Positions 25,736-35,529 of a DNA stretch of 64,000 nucleotides are shown here, piece after piece. Within the stretch, counting starts at the first letter, position 1, and each line of letters opens with the position of its first letter. The stretch spans positions 1 to 64,000 of the forward strand of contig JADLAC010000089.1 in NCBI GenBank assembly GCA_020848435.1, written 5' to 3'. Source of the DNA: Burkholderiales bacterium (lineage in GTDB: Bacteria; Pseudomonadota; Gammaproteobacteria; Burkholderiales; WYBJ01). The notes under the pieces are model-generated. The model had not been told where the DNA came from and searched no databases. It was given only the letters and a program-made list of their open reading frames with translations. The position numbers and the translations under genes are program-made.

Positions 25736-28387
25736 CTACAAGCGTGATCTGAGCACATAGTGCAGGATGCCTCCGTGACGGAAATATTCGAGCTCCGAGC
25801 GGGTATCGAGGCGCATGCGCAGCGTCACCTCGGTGCGAGCGCCGCCGTTGCGCGTGATGGTGCAGCAAAGCTGCATGCGCGGTTGCAGCGTGCCTTCGAG
25901 CCCGCGCACGTCGAAGGTTTCATCGCCGCGTAATCCGAGGGTGTGGCGGGTGGTTCCCACCGGGAGCTGCAAGGGCAGCACGCCCATGCCGACCAGGTTG
26001 GAGCGGTGGATGCGCTCGAAGCTCTGCGCGATGACCGCGCGCACCCCGAGCAGCCGCGTGCCCTTCGCCGCCCAGTCGCGCGAGGAGCCCGCGCCATATT
26101 CGGCGCCGCCGATGATCACCAGCGGCACGCCTTCGCGTCGATAGCGCATGGCCGCGTCGTAGATCGACATCGATTCGCCCGAGGGCCAATGCGTGGTCGC
26201 GCTGCCCTCGCTACCGGGTGCGAGCTCGTTGCGGATGCGCACATTGGCGAAGGTGCCGCGCAACATCACCTCGTGATTGAGGCGGCGCGAAGCATAGTTG
26301 TTGAAATCCTTTGGCGCGATGCCCAGGCTTTGCAGGTAGCGTCCCGCGGGCGCTCCGGGCGCGATGTTGCCGATGGGCGAGATATGGTCGGTAGTCAACA
26401 TATCGCCGAACATGCCGAGCACGCGCGCCGCGACGATGTCGCGTACCGGCTCGGGCTCGCGCGGCATGTCATCGAAGAATGGCGGCCGGCGGATGTATTG
26501 GCTGTCCGCGTCCCACGCGAAGGTCGTGCCGCTCGCCCCTTCGAGGGCGCGCCACTGTTGCGGGCCGGCCTCGATGTCGGCGTAGCGGCTGCGGTAGAGC
26601 TGCGGCGTGAGATGGCGCTCGATGAGCGCGCGCACTTCGCCCGGATCGGGCCAGACTTCCTTCAGGTACACGGGTTTGCCGTCGGCGCCGGTGCCGAGCG
26701 GTTCGCTGGAGAGATCCTTGCAGACGCTGCCGGCAAGGGCGTAGGCGAGCACCAGCGGCGGCGAAGCGAGAAAGTTCGCCCGCGCGCTCGGATGGATGCG
26801 GCCTTCGAAATTGCGGTTGCCCGACAGCACGGCAACCGCCGCGATGCCCTCGCGTTCGATCGTCTCCGCCAGCGCCGGATCGATCGGCCCGGAGTTGCCC
26901 ATGCAGGTCATGCAACCGTAGCCGGCCAGGTGGAAACCGAGCGCATCGAGGTCCTGTTGCAGCCCGCTCTCCTGAAGATAAGCCGTGACGACGCGCGAGC
27001 CGGGTGAAAGCGAGGTCTTCACCCACGGCTTGGGCCGCAAGCCGCGCTCGCGGGCATTGCGTGCCAGCAAGCCCGCGCTCAGCATGACGGCGGGGTTGGA
27101 CGTGTTGGTGCAGCTCGCGATCGCGGCCACGACGACGTCGCCCTGGTTCAGCTCCAGGCCCAACGAGGGTACGGCGGCGCTGCGGCGGCCCGGATGCGCC
27201 TGCGCAAAGGCCTCGGGCACTTCGGCTAGCGCGCGCCGTTCGTGCGGGCGCTTGGGTCCGGCGACGGCCGGCTCGACGCCGGCGAGATCGAGCTCGATGG
27301 TTTCGGTATAGAGCGGTGTCGGCGTCGTCTCGTCGCGCCACAGACCCTGGATGCGGCAATACGCTTCCACCAGCGCGATCTGCTGCTCCTCGCGTCCGGT
27401 GAGGCGCAGGTAGGCGAGCGTCTCCCGATCGACCGGGAAGAAGCTCATCGTGGCGCCGTATTCCGGAGTCATGTTGGCGAGCGTAGCGCGGTCGGGCAGG
27501 CTCAAAGCATCCAGGCCGGGGCCGAAGAACTCGATGAACTTGCCTACCAGCGCCTTGCTGCGCATGAGCCGGGTGAGGCCGAGCACGATATCGGTCGACG
27601 TCACCCCCGCGCGCGGACGGCCGCTCAAACGGCAGCCGAGCACTTCCGGCAAGAGCAGCGACACGGGCTCGCTCAAGGCCGCGGCGCCGCCCTCCAGGCC
27701 GCCGACGCCCCAGCCCGCGACACCGAGGCTGTTGATCATGGCGGTATGGCTGTCCATGCCGAGCACCGAGTCCGGATAGGCGAAGGTCCCATCGGCGCGC
27801 TGGGCCGTCCAGACCACGCGCGCGAGATGCTCCAGGTTGATCTGGTGGCAGATGCCCGTGCCCGGCGGCACCACGCGCAAATTGTCGAACGCGTTCGCCG
27901 CCCACTTGATGAAGCGGTAGCGCTCGGCATTGCGCTCGAATTCAAGCGCGACATTGCGCTCGGCGGCATCCGGGCGCGCGGACACGTCCACCATGACCGA
28001 GTGATCGATGATGAAGTGCACCGGCACCAGGGGATCGATGCGCTTGGGATCGCCGCCCAAGCGCACCACGGCATCGCGCATCGCCGCCAGATCGCCGGCC
28101 AGGGGGACGCCGGACGAGTCGACCATCATCACCCGCGCCGGCCGGAATTCGATTTCGCGCTCGCTTTGCCGCGACCCGAGCCAATGGGCGAAGGCATCGA
28201 TATCGGCCGCATCGGCGCGGCCCTCGGCGCTATCGCGCAGCCTGTTCTCGAGCAGCACCTTGAGGCAATAGGGCAGCGCTGCGGTTGTGCCCAGCCCGAG
28301 CGAATCGGCCGCGGCGAGACTGTAATAGCGGTACGGCGCGCCGGCCGCGGTCAACGTGCGCACGGTGGCTTGGGGATCGATGGTCAT
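25736..28387 (-). CDS. acnA: Aconitate hydratase AcnA
   Basis: An 883-residue AcnA/IRP-type aconitase, close to E. coli AcnA (891). The N-terminus (YRYYSL, LPYCLKVLLENRLR) is typical. The 4Fe-4S ligands are visible in CTNTSNP and CMTCMGNSGP. The C-terminal swivel domain contains GGAEYGAGSSRDWAAKG. It interconverts citrate and isocitrate, or possibly methylcitrate-cycle intermediates. The ATG at 28387 lies 17 bases after the stop of the upstream carboxyltransferase gene; an in-frame upstream extension would overlap that gene. Being placed between two acyl-CoA carboxyltransferases suggests co-expression with acyl-CoA breakdown. Confidence 0.94.
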   Translation of the reverse strand: MTIDPQATVRTLTAAGAPYRYYSLAAADSLGLGTTAALPYCLKVLLENRLRDSAEGRADAADIDAFAHWLGSRQSEREIEFRPARVMMVDSSGVPLAGDLAAMRDAVVRLGGDPKRIDPLVPVHFIIDHSVMVDVSARPDAAERNVALEFERNAERYRFIKWAANAFDNLRVVPPGTGICHQINLEHLARVVWTAQRADGTFAYPDSVLGMDSHTAMINSLGVAGWGVGGLEGGAAALSEPVSLLLPEVLGCRLSGRPRAGVTSTDIVLGLTRLMRSKALVGKFIEFFGPGLDALSLPDRATLANMTPEYGATMSFFPVDRETLAYLRLTGREEQQIALVEAYCRIQGLWRDETTPTPLYTETIELDLAGVEPAVAGPKRPHERRALAEVPEAFAQAHPGRRSAAVPSLGLELNQGDVVVAAIASCTNTSNPAVMLSAGLLARNARERGLRPKPWVKTSLSPGSRVVTAYLQESGLQQDLDALGFHLAGYGCMTCMGNSGPIDPALAETIEREGIAAVAVLSGNRNFEGRIHPSARANFLASPPLVLAYALAGSVCKDLSSEPLGTGADGKPVYLKEVWPDPGEVRALIERHLTPQLYRSRYADIEAGPQQWRALEGASGTTFAWDADSQYIRRPPFFDDMPREPEPVRDIVAARVLGMFGDMLTTDHISPIGNIAPGAPAGRYLQSLGIAPKDFNNYASRRLNHEVMLRGTFANVRIRNELAPGSEGSATTHWPSGESMSIYDAAMRYRREGVPLVIIGGAEYGAGSSRDWAAKGTRLLGVRAVIAQSFERIHRSNLVGMGVLPLQLPVGTTRHTLGLRGDETFDVRGLEGTLQPRMQLCCTITRNGGARTEVTLRMRLDTRSELEYFRHGGILHYVLRSRL

Positions 28388-28403
28388 GGCGGATTCCGTA
28401 TAC

Positions 28404-29936
28404 TCAAAACGATGTCGGCCAGGCACGCATGAGATGTTGTCCGATGCCGTTGGTCTTGCGCAAACGGTGGATCTCGAGCATGCGAATGAGATACTGGCGG
28501 GTCGTGTGCGGCAGGATCACATCCTGAACCGCGTACAGCGAGGCGATGTCCCAGACGGCGCTGTCGCGCTGCATGCGCGCGAGCGCTTCGTCGTAGCCGG
28601 GCTCACCGGGGCGCAATCCCCAGGTGACCGTGACGCCCGAATTCGGCTCCATGAAGCTCACTTCGGCCGTCGGCCAGGCGAGGAACTCGTCGGAATTGCG
28701 CCCGCCGCCCATGTTGATATACGCCTGGCCGTAGCTCTTGCGCACCAGGATCGTCAGCTTCGGCACGGTGACGAGCGAGAGCGCATTCATGAAGTTCATG
28801 ATCTTGCCGGGAGCGCGTTTCTTCTCAGCCTCGATGCCGATCGCGAAGCCGGGCGTATCGACCAGCATGACGATCGGAATATTGTAGGAATCGCACAGCA
28901 CGAGGAAGCTCGTGATCTTGTCGCAGGCGTCGGCGTCCAGCGCGCCGCCCTTGAACAAGGGGTTGTTGGCCACGATGCCGACGCTCATGCCGCCGAGGCG
29001 AGCGAGCGCGGTGAACGCGGCCCGGCCGAAGCGCGCCTTCAGCTCGAACACGCTGTCGCGATCGGCGATGAGCGCGACGATCTTGCGCATGTCGTAGACC
29101 TGCGTGCGGCTCTGCGGCAGCACACCGTAGATTCGTTCCTGCGCGGTGCCCGAACCGGACGGGATCGGCGCCAGCGGCGGCGCCTCGTTATGATGACTCG
29201 GCAGGTAGGCGAGACAGCGCTTGATGATGTCGATCGCCTCCTCGTCGCTGTCGGCGACCTGGTCCGCGAACCCGGTGACCTCGGCATGGATGCGCCAGCC
29301 GCCGAGGCTTTCGGGGTCGACCGTTTCGTTCATGGCGAGCGATGCGAGCAACGGACTCGACACCGCCATCACCGCGCCCTTGCGAAACACGTTGAAATCC
29401 GCCAGCACGCAATACCACGTGGACGAGCCGAAGCACTGGCCCATCGCCGCCGAGAGCCAGGGCGTTTCGCGCGTGCGCCGATACTGTGCGGAGTCGTTGC
29501 CGAGCAGCGCGCCCATGCCGCGCGCGCCCATGTGATCGGGCATGCGCGCCCCCGACGATTCGCCCAGGAAGATAAGCGGCAGGCCGCGCTCGGCGGCCGT
29601 GCGCTTCATGTGGCCGATCTTCTTCATGTTGGTGCCCCCGGACGAGGCGCCCTTCACGGTGAAGTCGTTGACGACGAAGGCCACGTCGCGGCCGTCGATG
29701 CGGCCGAAGCCCGCGATCTTGCCGTCCCCCGGAGTGGACGCCGCATCGGCCGGATTGAGGCTCGCGGCAAACAAACCCGATTCGACCAACGTGCCGGCGT
29801 CGAGCAGCCGGTCGATGCGCTCGCGCGCGTTCAGCCAGCCGGCTGCCTTGCGCCGCGCGAGGCGTTCCGGGCCGCCCATCGCCAGCGCTGCCGCGCGCCT
29901 CGCGTCGAATTGCTTCAGCAGCTCGTCAAAAGCCAT
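28404..29936 (-). CDS. Acyl-CoA carboxylase, carboxyltransferase subunit
   Basis: A 510-residue carboxyltransferase. The N-terminal CT domain has NDFTVKGASSGG and GESSGARMPDHMG. The C-terminal domain has VANNPLFKGGALD, DTPGFAIG and SYGQAYINMGGG. It is related to, but clearly distinct from, the one at 24140-25705, so the two probably handle different acyl-CoAs rather than being a recent duplication. It heads the carboxyltransferase-acnA-carboxyltransferase run, 45 bases after the oxidoreductase gene. The acyl-CoA substrate is undetermined. Confidence 0.9.
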   Translation of the reverse strand: MAFDELLKQFDARRAAALAMGGPERLARRKAAGWLNARERIDRLLDAGTLVESGLFAASLNPADAASTPGDGKIAGFGRIDGRDVAFVVNDFTVKGASSGGTNMKKIGHMKRTAAERGLPLIFLGESSGARMPDHMGARGMGALLGNDSAQYRRTRETPWLSAAMGQCFGSSTWYCVLADFNVFRKGAVMAVSSPLLASLAMNETVDPESLGGWRIHAEVTGFADQVADSDEEAIDIIKRCLAYLPSHHNEAPPLAPIPSGSGTAQERIYGVLPQSRTQVYDMRKIVALIADRDSVFELKARFGRAAFTALARLGGMSVGIVANNPLFKGGALDADACDKITSFLVLCDSYNIPIVMLVDTPGFAIGIEAEKKRAPGKIMNFMNALSLVTVPKLTILVRKSYGQAYINMGGGRNSDEFLAWPTAEVSFMEPNSGVTVTWGLRPGEPGYDEALARMQRDSAVWDIASLYAVQDVILPHTTRQYLIRMLEIHRLRKTNGIGQHLMRAWPTSF

Positions 29937-29981
29937 GCGGCGTGCTCGTCGTCGATGAGCTCGTTCTGGGCGCCCGGTCGC

Positions 29982-31073
29982 TCATTCGCACGCGGGGTCG
30001 AGCGGCAGGCGCACCGTCTGGCCGCTGCGTGCCGCAAGCTCGATCGCGAGCGTCGCCTCCAGGTTGGCGCGCGCCGCGCTCGGGGTCGCCAGGTTGCACG
30101 CCTTGCCGGTTGCCAGATGATCGAGCCAGGCGCGCGTCTCGCTCGCCACCGGGCCGATGAAATCACCCAGCGCCCAGTCGCCGGGCGTGCCGCTGGAAAG
30201 AAACACCGCGTTGACGCTGTGTTCCGGCAGATAGACGTGGGGCATTCCGTGGTCGCTGTACATCACCTGGTCGGTGTGATCGTCGTCGAGCAGCACGACG
30301 CCATCGGTACCGAGCAACTCTACCCGGGCCGCATGGCCGAGCGCCGGATACTTCGCCGGCAACGCATAACAGACGCCGAGATTGATCGCCGCGCCGTCGT
30401 CGTACTTGAGCAACGCCCAAGTGAGGTCGTCGGTCTCATGGCCGGCGGCTGCGAGCACGCCGCGCTGGCCGATGGCGGTGACTTCCTGCAAGCGCCGGCC
30501 TTCAAAAAACCAGTTCATCAAGTCGACGTAATAGGTGAGGGCGTCGACTACCGGGGTTGCGTGAGGATTGCGTGCGAGCATCGCCAGCGCCTGCGAACGC
30601 GAGTTGTACACGCGCGCTGCGGCGCCGATGAGCCGGCCCAGCCGGCCGCGCACGATCTGCTCCTTGGCGATCTGGTAGCGCTTGCGAAAGCGCCTGCTGT
30701 AGCCGACCCGCAGGTCGCCGCCGTGTGTGCGCAGCCGGTCGAGAATGCGATCGGCATCGCAGAGCGTGAGCGCGAGCGGCTTTTCCACCAGCACCGCCTT
30801 GCCGTGCGCGAGCGCCTCGAGCGCCGCATGCACGTGCTCGCCTTCGCTGGTCGAGACCACGACGGCGCTGACCTCGGGGTGAGCGATGAGCTCGATGGGA
30901 TCGCCCGACCACGCTTGCGCCGAAATCGTTTCGGCGAGGCTGCGCGCTCGCGCCGGCTCGATATCGGCGACGCCGACGAAGCGCACCGCGGGATGCTCGG
31001 CGGCGATGCGTGCGCGCAGCGATCCGATCCGCCCGGAGCCGATCACCGCGAGCCCGATCGAATCGCGCTTCAT
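29982..31073 (-). CDS. Gfo/Idh/MocA-family oxidoreductase
   Basis: A 363-residue NAD(P)-dependent dehydrogenase. The N-terminal Rossmann fold has VIGSGRIGSLRA, and the signature EKPLAL lies near residue 98. The C-terminal alpha/beta domain contains DALTYYVDLMNWFFEG with a likely catalytic Asp/His neighbourhood. The closest inositol 2-dehydrogenase-like relatives oxidise cyclic polyols or sugars. The ATG at 31073 overlaps the upstream thioesterase stop as ATGA. A close paralogue is two genes upstream (31673-32755). The substrate is unknown. Confidence 0.9.
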   Translation of the reverse strand: MKRDSIGLAVIGSGRIGSLRARIAAEHPAVRFVGVADIEPARARSLAETISAQAWSGDPIELIAHPEVSAVVVSTSEGEHVHAALEALAHGKAVLVEKPLALTLCDADRILDRLRTHGGDLRVGYSRRFRKRYQIAKEQIVRGRLGRLIGAAARVYNSRSQALAMLARNPHATPVVDALTYYVDLMNWFFEGRRLQEVTAIGQRGVLAAAGHETDDLTWALLKYDDGAAINLGVCYALPAKYPALGHAARVELLGTDGVVLLDDDHTDQVMYSDHGMPHVYLPEHSVNAVFLSSGTPGDWALGDFIGPVASETRAWLDHLATGKACNLATPSAARANLEATLAIELAARSGQTVRLPLDPACE

Positions 31074-31666
31074 GCGCCCATCCGCGCGCGGCGCCCCAAC
31101 CGGGTACCTTGCCGGCGCGTTTGGCCAGGGTGGTCCACTTGCCGGTCTCCTGCCGGCCGAGAAACGCGCTGCGGCGATGGGGGGTCGATGCGCATGCCGC
31201 GGCTCGCGCCGGGGATGACGATCTGGGTCTGCGTCACCAGGGCGACGCGGCGCCCGTCGGCATTGCTGATGCTCGTCTGCCACACCATGGTCGTGCGGCC
31301 GATGTGCAGGGGAAGCGATTCGCCCTTCAAGCACGGACCGGCGCCGGCGGCAAAGAAGTTCGTTTTCGATTCGATCGTGCTGGTGCGTGCGCCAGGCGGC
31401 AGATTGGCGACCGCGCCGCGCGCGCCGACCACGTCGGCGAAGGCCATGATGATGCCGCCGTTGACGCGCCCGTTCGGATTCGTGTGCGACGCGGACACGG
31501 CCATTTCCGCCAGGATGCGCTTGCGCGTCACGCTGAGCATGCGAATGCCGAGCAGCTCGACCACCGCGTGATTACGGAACTCCGGGTTGCTCGATCGCGC
31601 GCGCGTAGGCCGCGCCGATTGCGCAGCCTTCGTCCGCGCCGAGGCGCGCTTGGCGGCCTTGGTCAT
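31070..31666 (-). CDS. PaaI-like hotdog thioesterase
   Basis: A 198-residue hotdog-fold acyl-CoA thioesterase. The core (about 35-150) has HTNPNGRVNGGIIMAFADVVGA, with the PaaI-type Asn/Gly helix start, and TSTIESKTNFFAAG. It would release acids from CoA thioesters. The N-terminal 25 residues are basic and disordered-looking. The last 45 residues are Arg/Pro-rich and unlike the family, which may mean a late frameshift or a real extension. The stop overlaps the start of the downstream oxidoreductase gene. Confidence 0.82.
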   Translation of the reverse strand: MTKAAKRASARTKAAQSARPTRARSSNPEFRNHAVVELLGIRMLSVTRKRILAEMAVSASHTNPNGRVNGGIIMAFADVVGARGAVANLPPGARTSTIESKTNFFAAGAGPCLKGESLPLHIGRTTMVWQTSISNADGRRVALVTQTQIVIPGASRGMRIDPPSPQRVSRPAGDRQVDHPGQTRRQGTRLGRRARMGA

Positions 31667-31672
31667 GCCCGG

Positions 31673-32755
31673 TTACGTCTCCAGCGGGAGCCGAACGGGC
31701 CGACCCGTGGCCACCGCGCGCTCGATCGCGATGGTCGTCTCCAGGTTGATGCGCGCCTGCTCCGGAGTCGTGTGCACCGTGGGATTGCCCGTGACCAGGT
31801 GATCGAGCCAGGCGCGCGTTTCGTTTGCGAGCGGCCCCCAGAAGTCGCCGAGCGCCCAGTCGCCGGCGGTATTGCTGCCGAGGAAGGCCATGTTGACCTG
31901 ATGATCGGGCACGTAGGCGTGCGGTATGCCGCGCTCCGAATAGAGCAGGTGGTCCATGTGATCGTCGTCGACGATGAGCGTGCCTTCGGTGCCGAGCAGC
32001 TCGACGCGATCGGACTGGCCGAGCGTCGGGTACTTGGAAGGCAGCGCGTAGCTCACGCCGAGATTCACCACCGCGCCGTCTTCGAAGGTCACGATCGCCC
32101 AGGTGACGTCGTGCGCGCCGTAGCCCGCCGCGTGGAAAACCCCGCCCTGGCCGCGCGCGATCACCTCCACCGGACGGTTGCCTTCCATGAACCAGCACAT
32201 CAAGTCGACGTAATAGGTGAGCACGTCGAGCACCGGGGTCGCATGCGGATCGCGCTTGAGAATGGCGAATGCCTGGGCGCGCGAGTTGTAGACGCGCGCG
32301 AGCCCGCCGACGATCTTGCCCAGGCGCGCATGGTTCATCTGCTCCTTGGTACGCAGGAAACATTCCTTGAAGCGGCGGCTGTAGCCGATTCTCAGCGTGC
32401 CCCCGGTCTGCTTCAGCGTCGCCAGGATGTCGTCCGCGTCGGCCAGGGAGAGCGCGATGGGCTTTTCCACCAGCACCGGCTTTCCCAGCTCGAGCGCTTT
32501 GCGTACCGCAGCCGCGTGCTCGCCTTCGGGGGTGGACACGAACACGGCATTCACCTCCGGGCGCGAGATTGCCTCGTCGTTGTTCGCGCCGAAGAACGCC
32601 GCGCCGGACTGCTCGGCGAGAGCGCGCGCGCGTGCGGGGTCGACATCGGCGATGGCGAGAAAGCGTACCGACGGATGCTTGGCGGCAAGGCGTGCCCGCA
32701 AGGTGCCGATGCGTCCCGCGCCGATCACGGCGACGCCAAGTTCCCTGGGTCTCAA
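31673..32755 (-). CDS. Gfo/Idh/MocA-family oxidoreductase
   Basis: A 360-residue paralogue of the protein at 29982-31073, sharing long blocks such as YNSRAQAF, PHATPVLDVLTYYVDLM and GDWALGDF. The Rossmann motif is VIGAGRIGTLRARLA and the signature EKPIALS. I chose the TTG at 32755 because GGGAGGAG lies just upstream; a TTG at 32791 would overlap the preceding gene. It begins the dehydrogenase-thioesterase-dehydrogenase trio. The similarity suggests an old tandem duplication around the thioesterase, or two steps on related substrates. Confidence 0.88.
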   Translation of the reverse strand: MRPRELGVAVIGAGRIGTLRARLAAKHPSVRFLAIADVDPARARALAEQSGAAFFGANNDEAISRPEVNAVFVSTPEGEHAAAVRKALELGKPVLVEKPIALSLADADDILATLKQTGGTLRIGYSRRFKECFLRTKEQMNHARLGKIVGGLARVYNSRAQAFAILKRDPHATPVLDVLTYYVDLMCWFMEGNRPVEVIARGQGGVFHAAGYGAHDVTWAIVTFEDGAVVNLGVSYALPSKYPTLGQSDRVELLGTEGTLIVDDDHMDHLLYSERGIPHAYVPDHQVNMAFLGSNTAGDWALGDFWGPLANETRAWLDHLVTGNPTVHTTPEQARINLETTIAIERAVATGRPVRLPLET

Positions 32756-32777
32756 TGGCTCCTCCTCCCTGCGAGAT

Positions 32778-33716
32778 TCACGGCCAGCCAACGGCTTTGC
32801 CCGGCGCCGTTCGGGTCGCGCTGAACGGCAATTTGCCTCGACCCGCCACTTCGATCGTGCCCTCGATGCGCTCGCCGCTCACTTGTCCGCTGGCGACGTA
32901 GTTGCGACCGCCGAGCGGCAAGGCGAGCTCGATGCGCTCGCCGCGCAGCGCCGCGTGCGCGAGCGGGCGCGCTTTCGCGCCGCTGATCGTTCCCGTGATC
33001 TTCTGATAGCTTTGCTGCAACTGGATCTCGGCACTGCGTTGCGGCATGCCCTCGGGCAGCGAGAATCTCCAGGTTCCGGCCACCCGCGCGGGAACGACGT
33101 AGTAGAAGAGGCTGGTCTGGCTCGCGCCGTTGACCACTTCCTTCTCCGGCGAATCGAACGTGATCGCGTTGTCCGCATCCCAATCGCCCAGGCTGTAGTC
33201 GTGACTGACGATACGCGACCCGGGCTTCAGCTCGACAAGCATCTTGGGCCGCAGGTCGAGGACGAAGCGCGGCAGCAGATAGAGCGTGAGCACGGAGGCT
33301 GCGCCGATATCGGTCTTGAATGCATCCTGGCGAACGAAACGCACGCGCCCGGCGACTTGCTCCTTGTAGGAATTGGTCGTGGCGAGGTCCACCAGCTTCT
33401 CGCTGATATCGACCCCCATGCCGCGGGCGCCGAAGCGCTTGGCCGCGGTGATCACGATGCGACCGTCGCCGGAACCCAGGTCGATGACGTAATCCTTGCC
33501 GCTCACCGCGGCCATTTGCAGCATGCGATCGACGATGTATTGCGGTGTCGGGACGTAGGGGCCGGCATCGACGTCTTGCGCTCGGGCCGGCGCCGCGTGC
33601 AGCCACGCGGCGATGCCGAGCGCGAGCGCGCTTGCGAGCCAGAGATGCGCCGCACTCGCGCCCCGACGGTTCGGCGCCTCCGGTGAGGGACCCTTGCTGA
33701 AGCGGCTGCGTATCAA
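32778..33716 (-). CDS. Exported class I SAM methyltransferase-like protein
   Basis: A 312-residue protein with an N-terminal signal peptide (hydrophobic LWLASALALGIAAWLHA, cut near ARAQ), then a SAM-binding Rossmann core (DLGSGDGRIVITAA, MGVDIS) and a beta-rich C-terminal domain. The TTG at 33716 follows AAGGAG by eight bases. Export of a methyltransferase fold is unusual because SAM is cytoplasmic, so it may bind another ligand or be membrane-anchored. The start lies 20 bases after the gcdH stop. The function is unassigned. Confidence 0.8.
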   Translation of the reverse strand: MIRSRFSKGPSPEAPNRRGASAAHLWLASALALGIAAWLHAAPARAQDVDAGPYVPTPQYIVDRMLQMAAVSGKDYVIDLGSGDGRIVITAAKRFGARGMGVDISEKLVDLATTNSYKEQVAGRVRFVRQDAFKTDIGAASVLTLYLLPRFVLDLRPKMLVELKPGSRIVSHDYSLGDWDADNAITFDSPEKEVVNGASQTSLFYYVVPARVAGTWRFSLPEGMPQRSAEIQLQQSYQKITGTISGAKARPLAHAALRGERIELALPLGGRNYVASGQVSGERIEGTIEVAGRGKLPFSATRTAPGKAVGWP

Positions 33717-33736
33717 GGCGTGTGCTCCTTGGTCGA

Positions 33737-34930
33737 TCAGAAGAACGCCTGGATCCCGGTTTGCGCCCGGCCGAGGATCAAGGCATGGATGTCGTGGGTG
33801 CCCTCGTAGGTATTGACCGCCTCCAGGTTCATGACGTGGCGAATGACGTGGAACTCGTCGGAGATGCCGTTGCCGCCGTGCATGTCGCGCGCCACGCGCG
33901 CGATCTCGAGTGCCTTGCCGGCGGCGTTGCGCTTGACGATCGAAAGCATCTCGGGCGCCCAGCGATCGGCATCGATCAGGCGCCCGACGCGCAGCGCCGC
34001 TTGCAAGCCGAGTGCGATCTCTGTTTGCATGTTGACGAGCTTCAACTGGATGAGCTGGTTGGCCGCGAGCGGACGGCCGAATTGCTTGCGGTCGAGGGTG
34101 TATTGGCGTGCGGCATGCCAGCAGAATTCGGCCGCGCCCATCGCCCCCCAGGCAATCCCGTAGCGCGCCTTGTTGAGGCAGCCGAAGGGACCCGCGAGCC
34201 CGGACACGTTCGGCAGCAGATTCTCGGCCGGCACGAACACCTCGTCCATGACGACCTCCCCGGTGATCGAGACGCGCAAGCTGAACTTGCCCTCGATCTT
34301 CGGCGCGGACAAACCCTTCATGCCTCTTTCCAGGATGTAGCCGCGGATCTTGCCGGCGTCGTCCTTCGCCCAGACCACGAACACGTCGGCGATCGGCGCG
34401 TTGGTGATCCAGATCTTGGAGCCTTTGAGCATGAAGCCGCCGTCGACCGTGCGCGCGCGCGTTTGCATGCCGCCGGGATCGGAGCCGTGGTTGGGCTCGG
34501 TGAGGCCGAAGCAGCCGACCCATTCGCCGCTCGCGAGCTTCGGCAGATACTTCTGGCGCTGGGCTTCGGTGCCGTAGGCGTAGATCGGATACATCACCAG
34601 GCTCGACTGGACGCCGGACGCGGAGCGATAGCCGCTGTCGACGCGCTCGATTTCACGCGCGATGAGACCGTAGCAGACGTGGTTCACCCCGGCGCAACCG
34701 TAGCCTTCGATGGTCGGGCCGAGAAAGCCGAGTGCCCCCATTTCGTTCATCACGTCGCGATCGAAGCGCTCGTGGCGATGCGATTCACGCACCCGCGGCA
34801 TCAGCTTTTCCTGGCAGTACGCGCGGGCGCTGTCGCGCACCATGCGCTCTTCGTCGCTCAGTTGCTCGTCGAGCAGGAAGGGATCGTCCCACTGGAATTC
34901 GCCGGCTTGCGCCGCGGGCTGCTTGCTCAT
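33737..34930 (-). CDS. gcdH: Glutaryl-CoA dehydrogenase
   Basis: A 397-residue flavin-dependent acyl-CoA dehydrogenase of the glutaryl-CoA type. The substrate-binding [14 protein letters not shown] stretch with its arginine, [12 protein letters not shown], and the catalytic glutamate in [16 protein letters not shown] are all present. It oxidises and decarboxylates glutaryl-CoA to crotonyl-CoA in lysine, tryptophan and benzoyl-CoA catabolism. AGGAG seven bases before the ATG at 34930 supports the start. It follows the Nudix gene and precedes the exported methyltransferase-like gene. Confidence 0.95.
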   Translation of the reverse strand: MSKQPAAQAGEFQWDDPFLLDEQLSDEERMVRDSARAYCQEKLMPRVRESHRHERFDRDVMNEMGALGFLGPTIEGYGCAGVNHVCYGLIAREIERVDSGYRSASGVQSSLVMYPIYAYGTEAQRQKYLPKLASGEWVGCFGLTEPNHGSDPGGMQTRARTVDGGFMLKGSKIWITNAPIADVFVVWAKDDAGKIRGYILERGMKGLSAPKIEGKFSLRVSITGEVVMDEVFVPAENLLPNVSGLAGPFGCLNKARYGIAWGAMGAAEFCWHAARQYTLDRKQFGRPLAANQLIQLKLVNMQTEIALGLQAALRVGRLIDADRWAPEMLSIVKRNAAGKALEIARVARDMHGGNGISDEFHVIRHVMNLEAVNTYEGTHDIHALILGRAQTGIQAFF

Positions 34931-34968
34931 CGGGTTCTCCTGCGATGCGGTCTGCGGCCGCGCGGCGC

Positions 34969-35529
34969 TTATGTTCCGCTCCGCGCCGGGCTGCGCGGCA
35001 ACGGCTCGATGGTGCCGATGTGGAATTCGAAGCGGCCCTTGCGCCTGTCGTTGAAGTAGTGCGTGAGCGTATTGCGCACGGTGGCGAAGGCGATGTCGTC
35101 CCAAGGCACCTCGGTTTCGCCGCACAGCCGCACTTCGAGGGTTTCTTCGCCGGCGGAGAAATCGAGATCGAGCAGCCGGGCGCGAAACAGCATGTACACC
35201 TGGCTGATGTGCGGGATGTTGTAGAGCGCGAACAGGCTATCGATCTCCACCCGCGCATGAGCTTCTTCCAGGGTCTCGCGCCGGGCGCCATCGCCCGTGG
35301 TCTCGCCGTTTTCCATGAACCCCGCCGGCACCGTCCACAAGCCGCGCCGCGGCTCGATGGCGCGGCGGCAGAGCAGGATCCGATTGTCCCATTCGGGGAT
35401 GCAGCCGACGACGATCTTGGGATTCTGATAATGGATGGTGCCGCAGGCATCGCACACATGCCGCGGCAACGTGTCGCCGGTAGGCACGCGCACGACCACG
35501 CGCGTGCCGCAATGAGAGCAGAAGTTCAT
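34969..35529 (-). CDS. Nudix hydrolase with zinc ribbon
   Basis: A 186-residue Nudix protein. An N-terminal zinc ribbon has two cysteine pairs, CSHCG (residues 4-8) and CDACG. The Nudix box starts GFMENGE and continues [12 protein letters not shown], with the metal-binding glutamates present. Zinc-ribbon Nudix enzymes of this type resemble NudC-like or ADP-ribose pyrophosphatases that hydrolyse NADH or ADP-ribose. The ATG at 35529 places the ribbon at the very N-terminus, as usual. The substrate is not determined. Confidence 0.9.
   Translation of the reverse strand: MNFCSHCGTRVVVRVPTGDTLPRHVCDACGTIHYQNPKIVVGCIPEWDNRILLCRRAIEPRRGLWTVPAGFMENGETTGDGARRETLEEAHARVEIDSLFALYNIPHISQVYMLFRARLLDLDFSAGEETLEVRLCGETEVPWDDIAFATVRNTLTHYFNDRRKGRFEFHIGTIEPLPRSPARSGT

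Noticed and set aside
28356-31571. A plus-strand open frame of over 1000 codons opposite the carboxyltransferase and oxidoreductase genes
   Set aside because: It is an antisense shadow of high-GC genes: His/Arg-rich, no domain, and the minus-strand frames have full family motifs.
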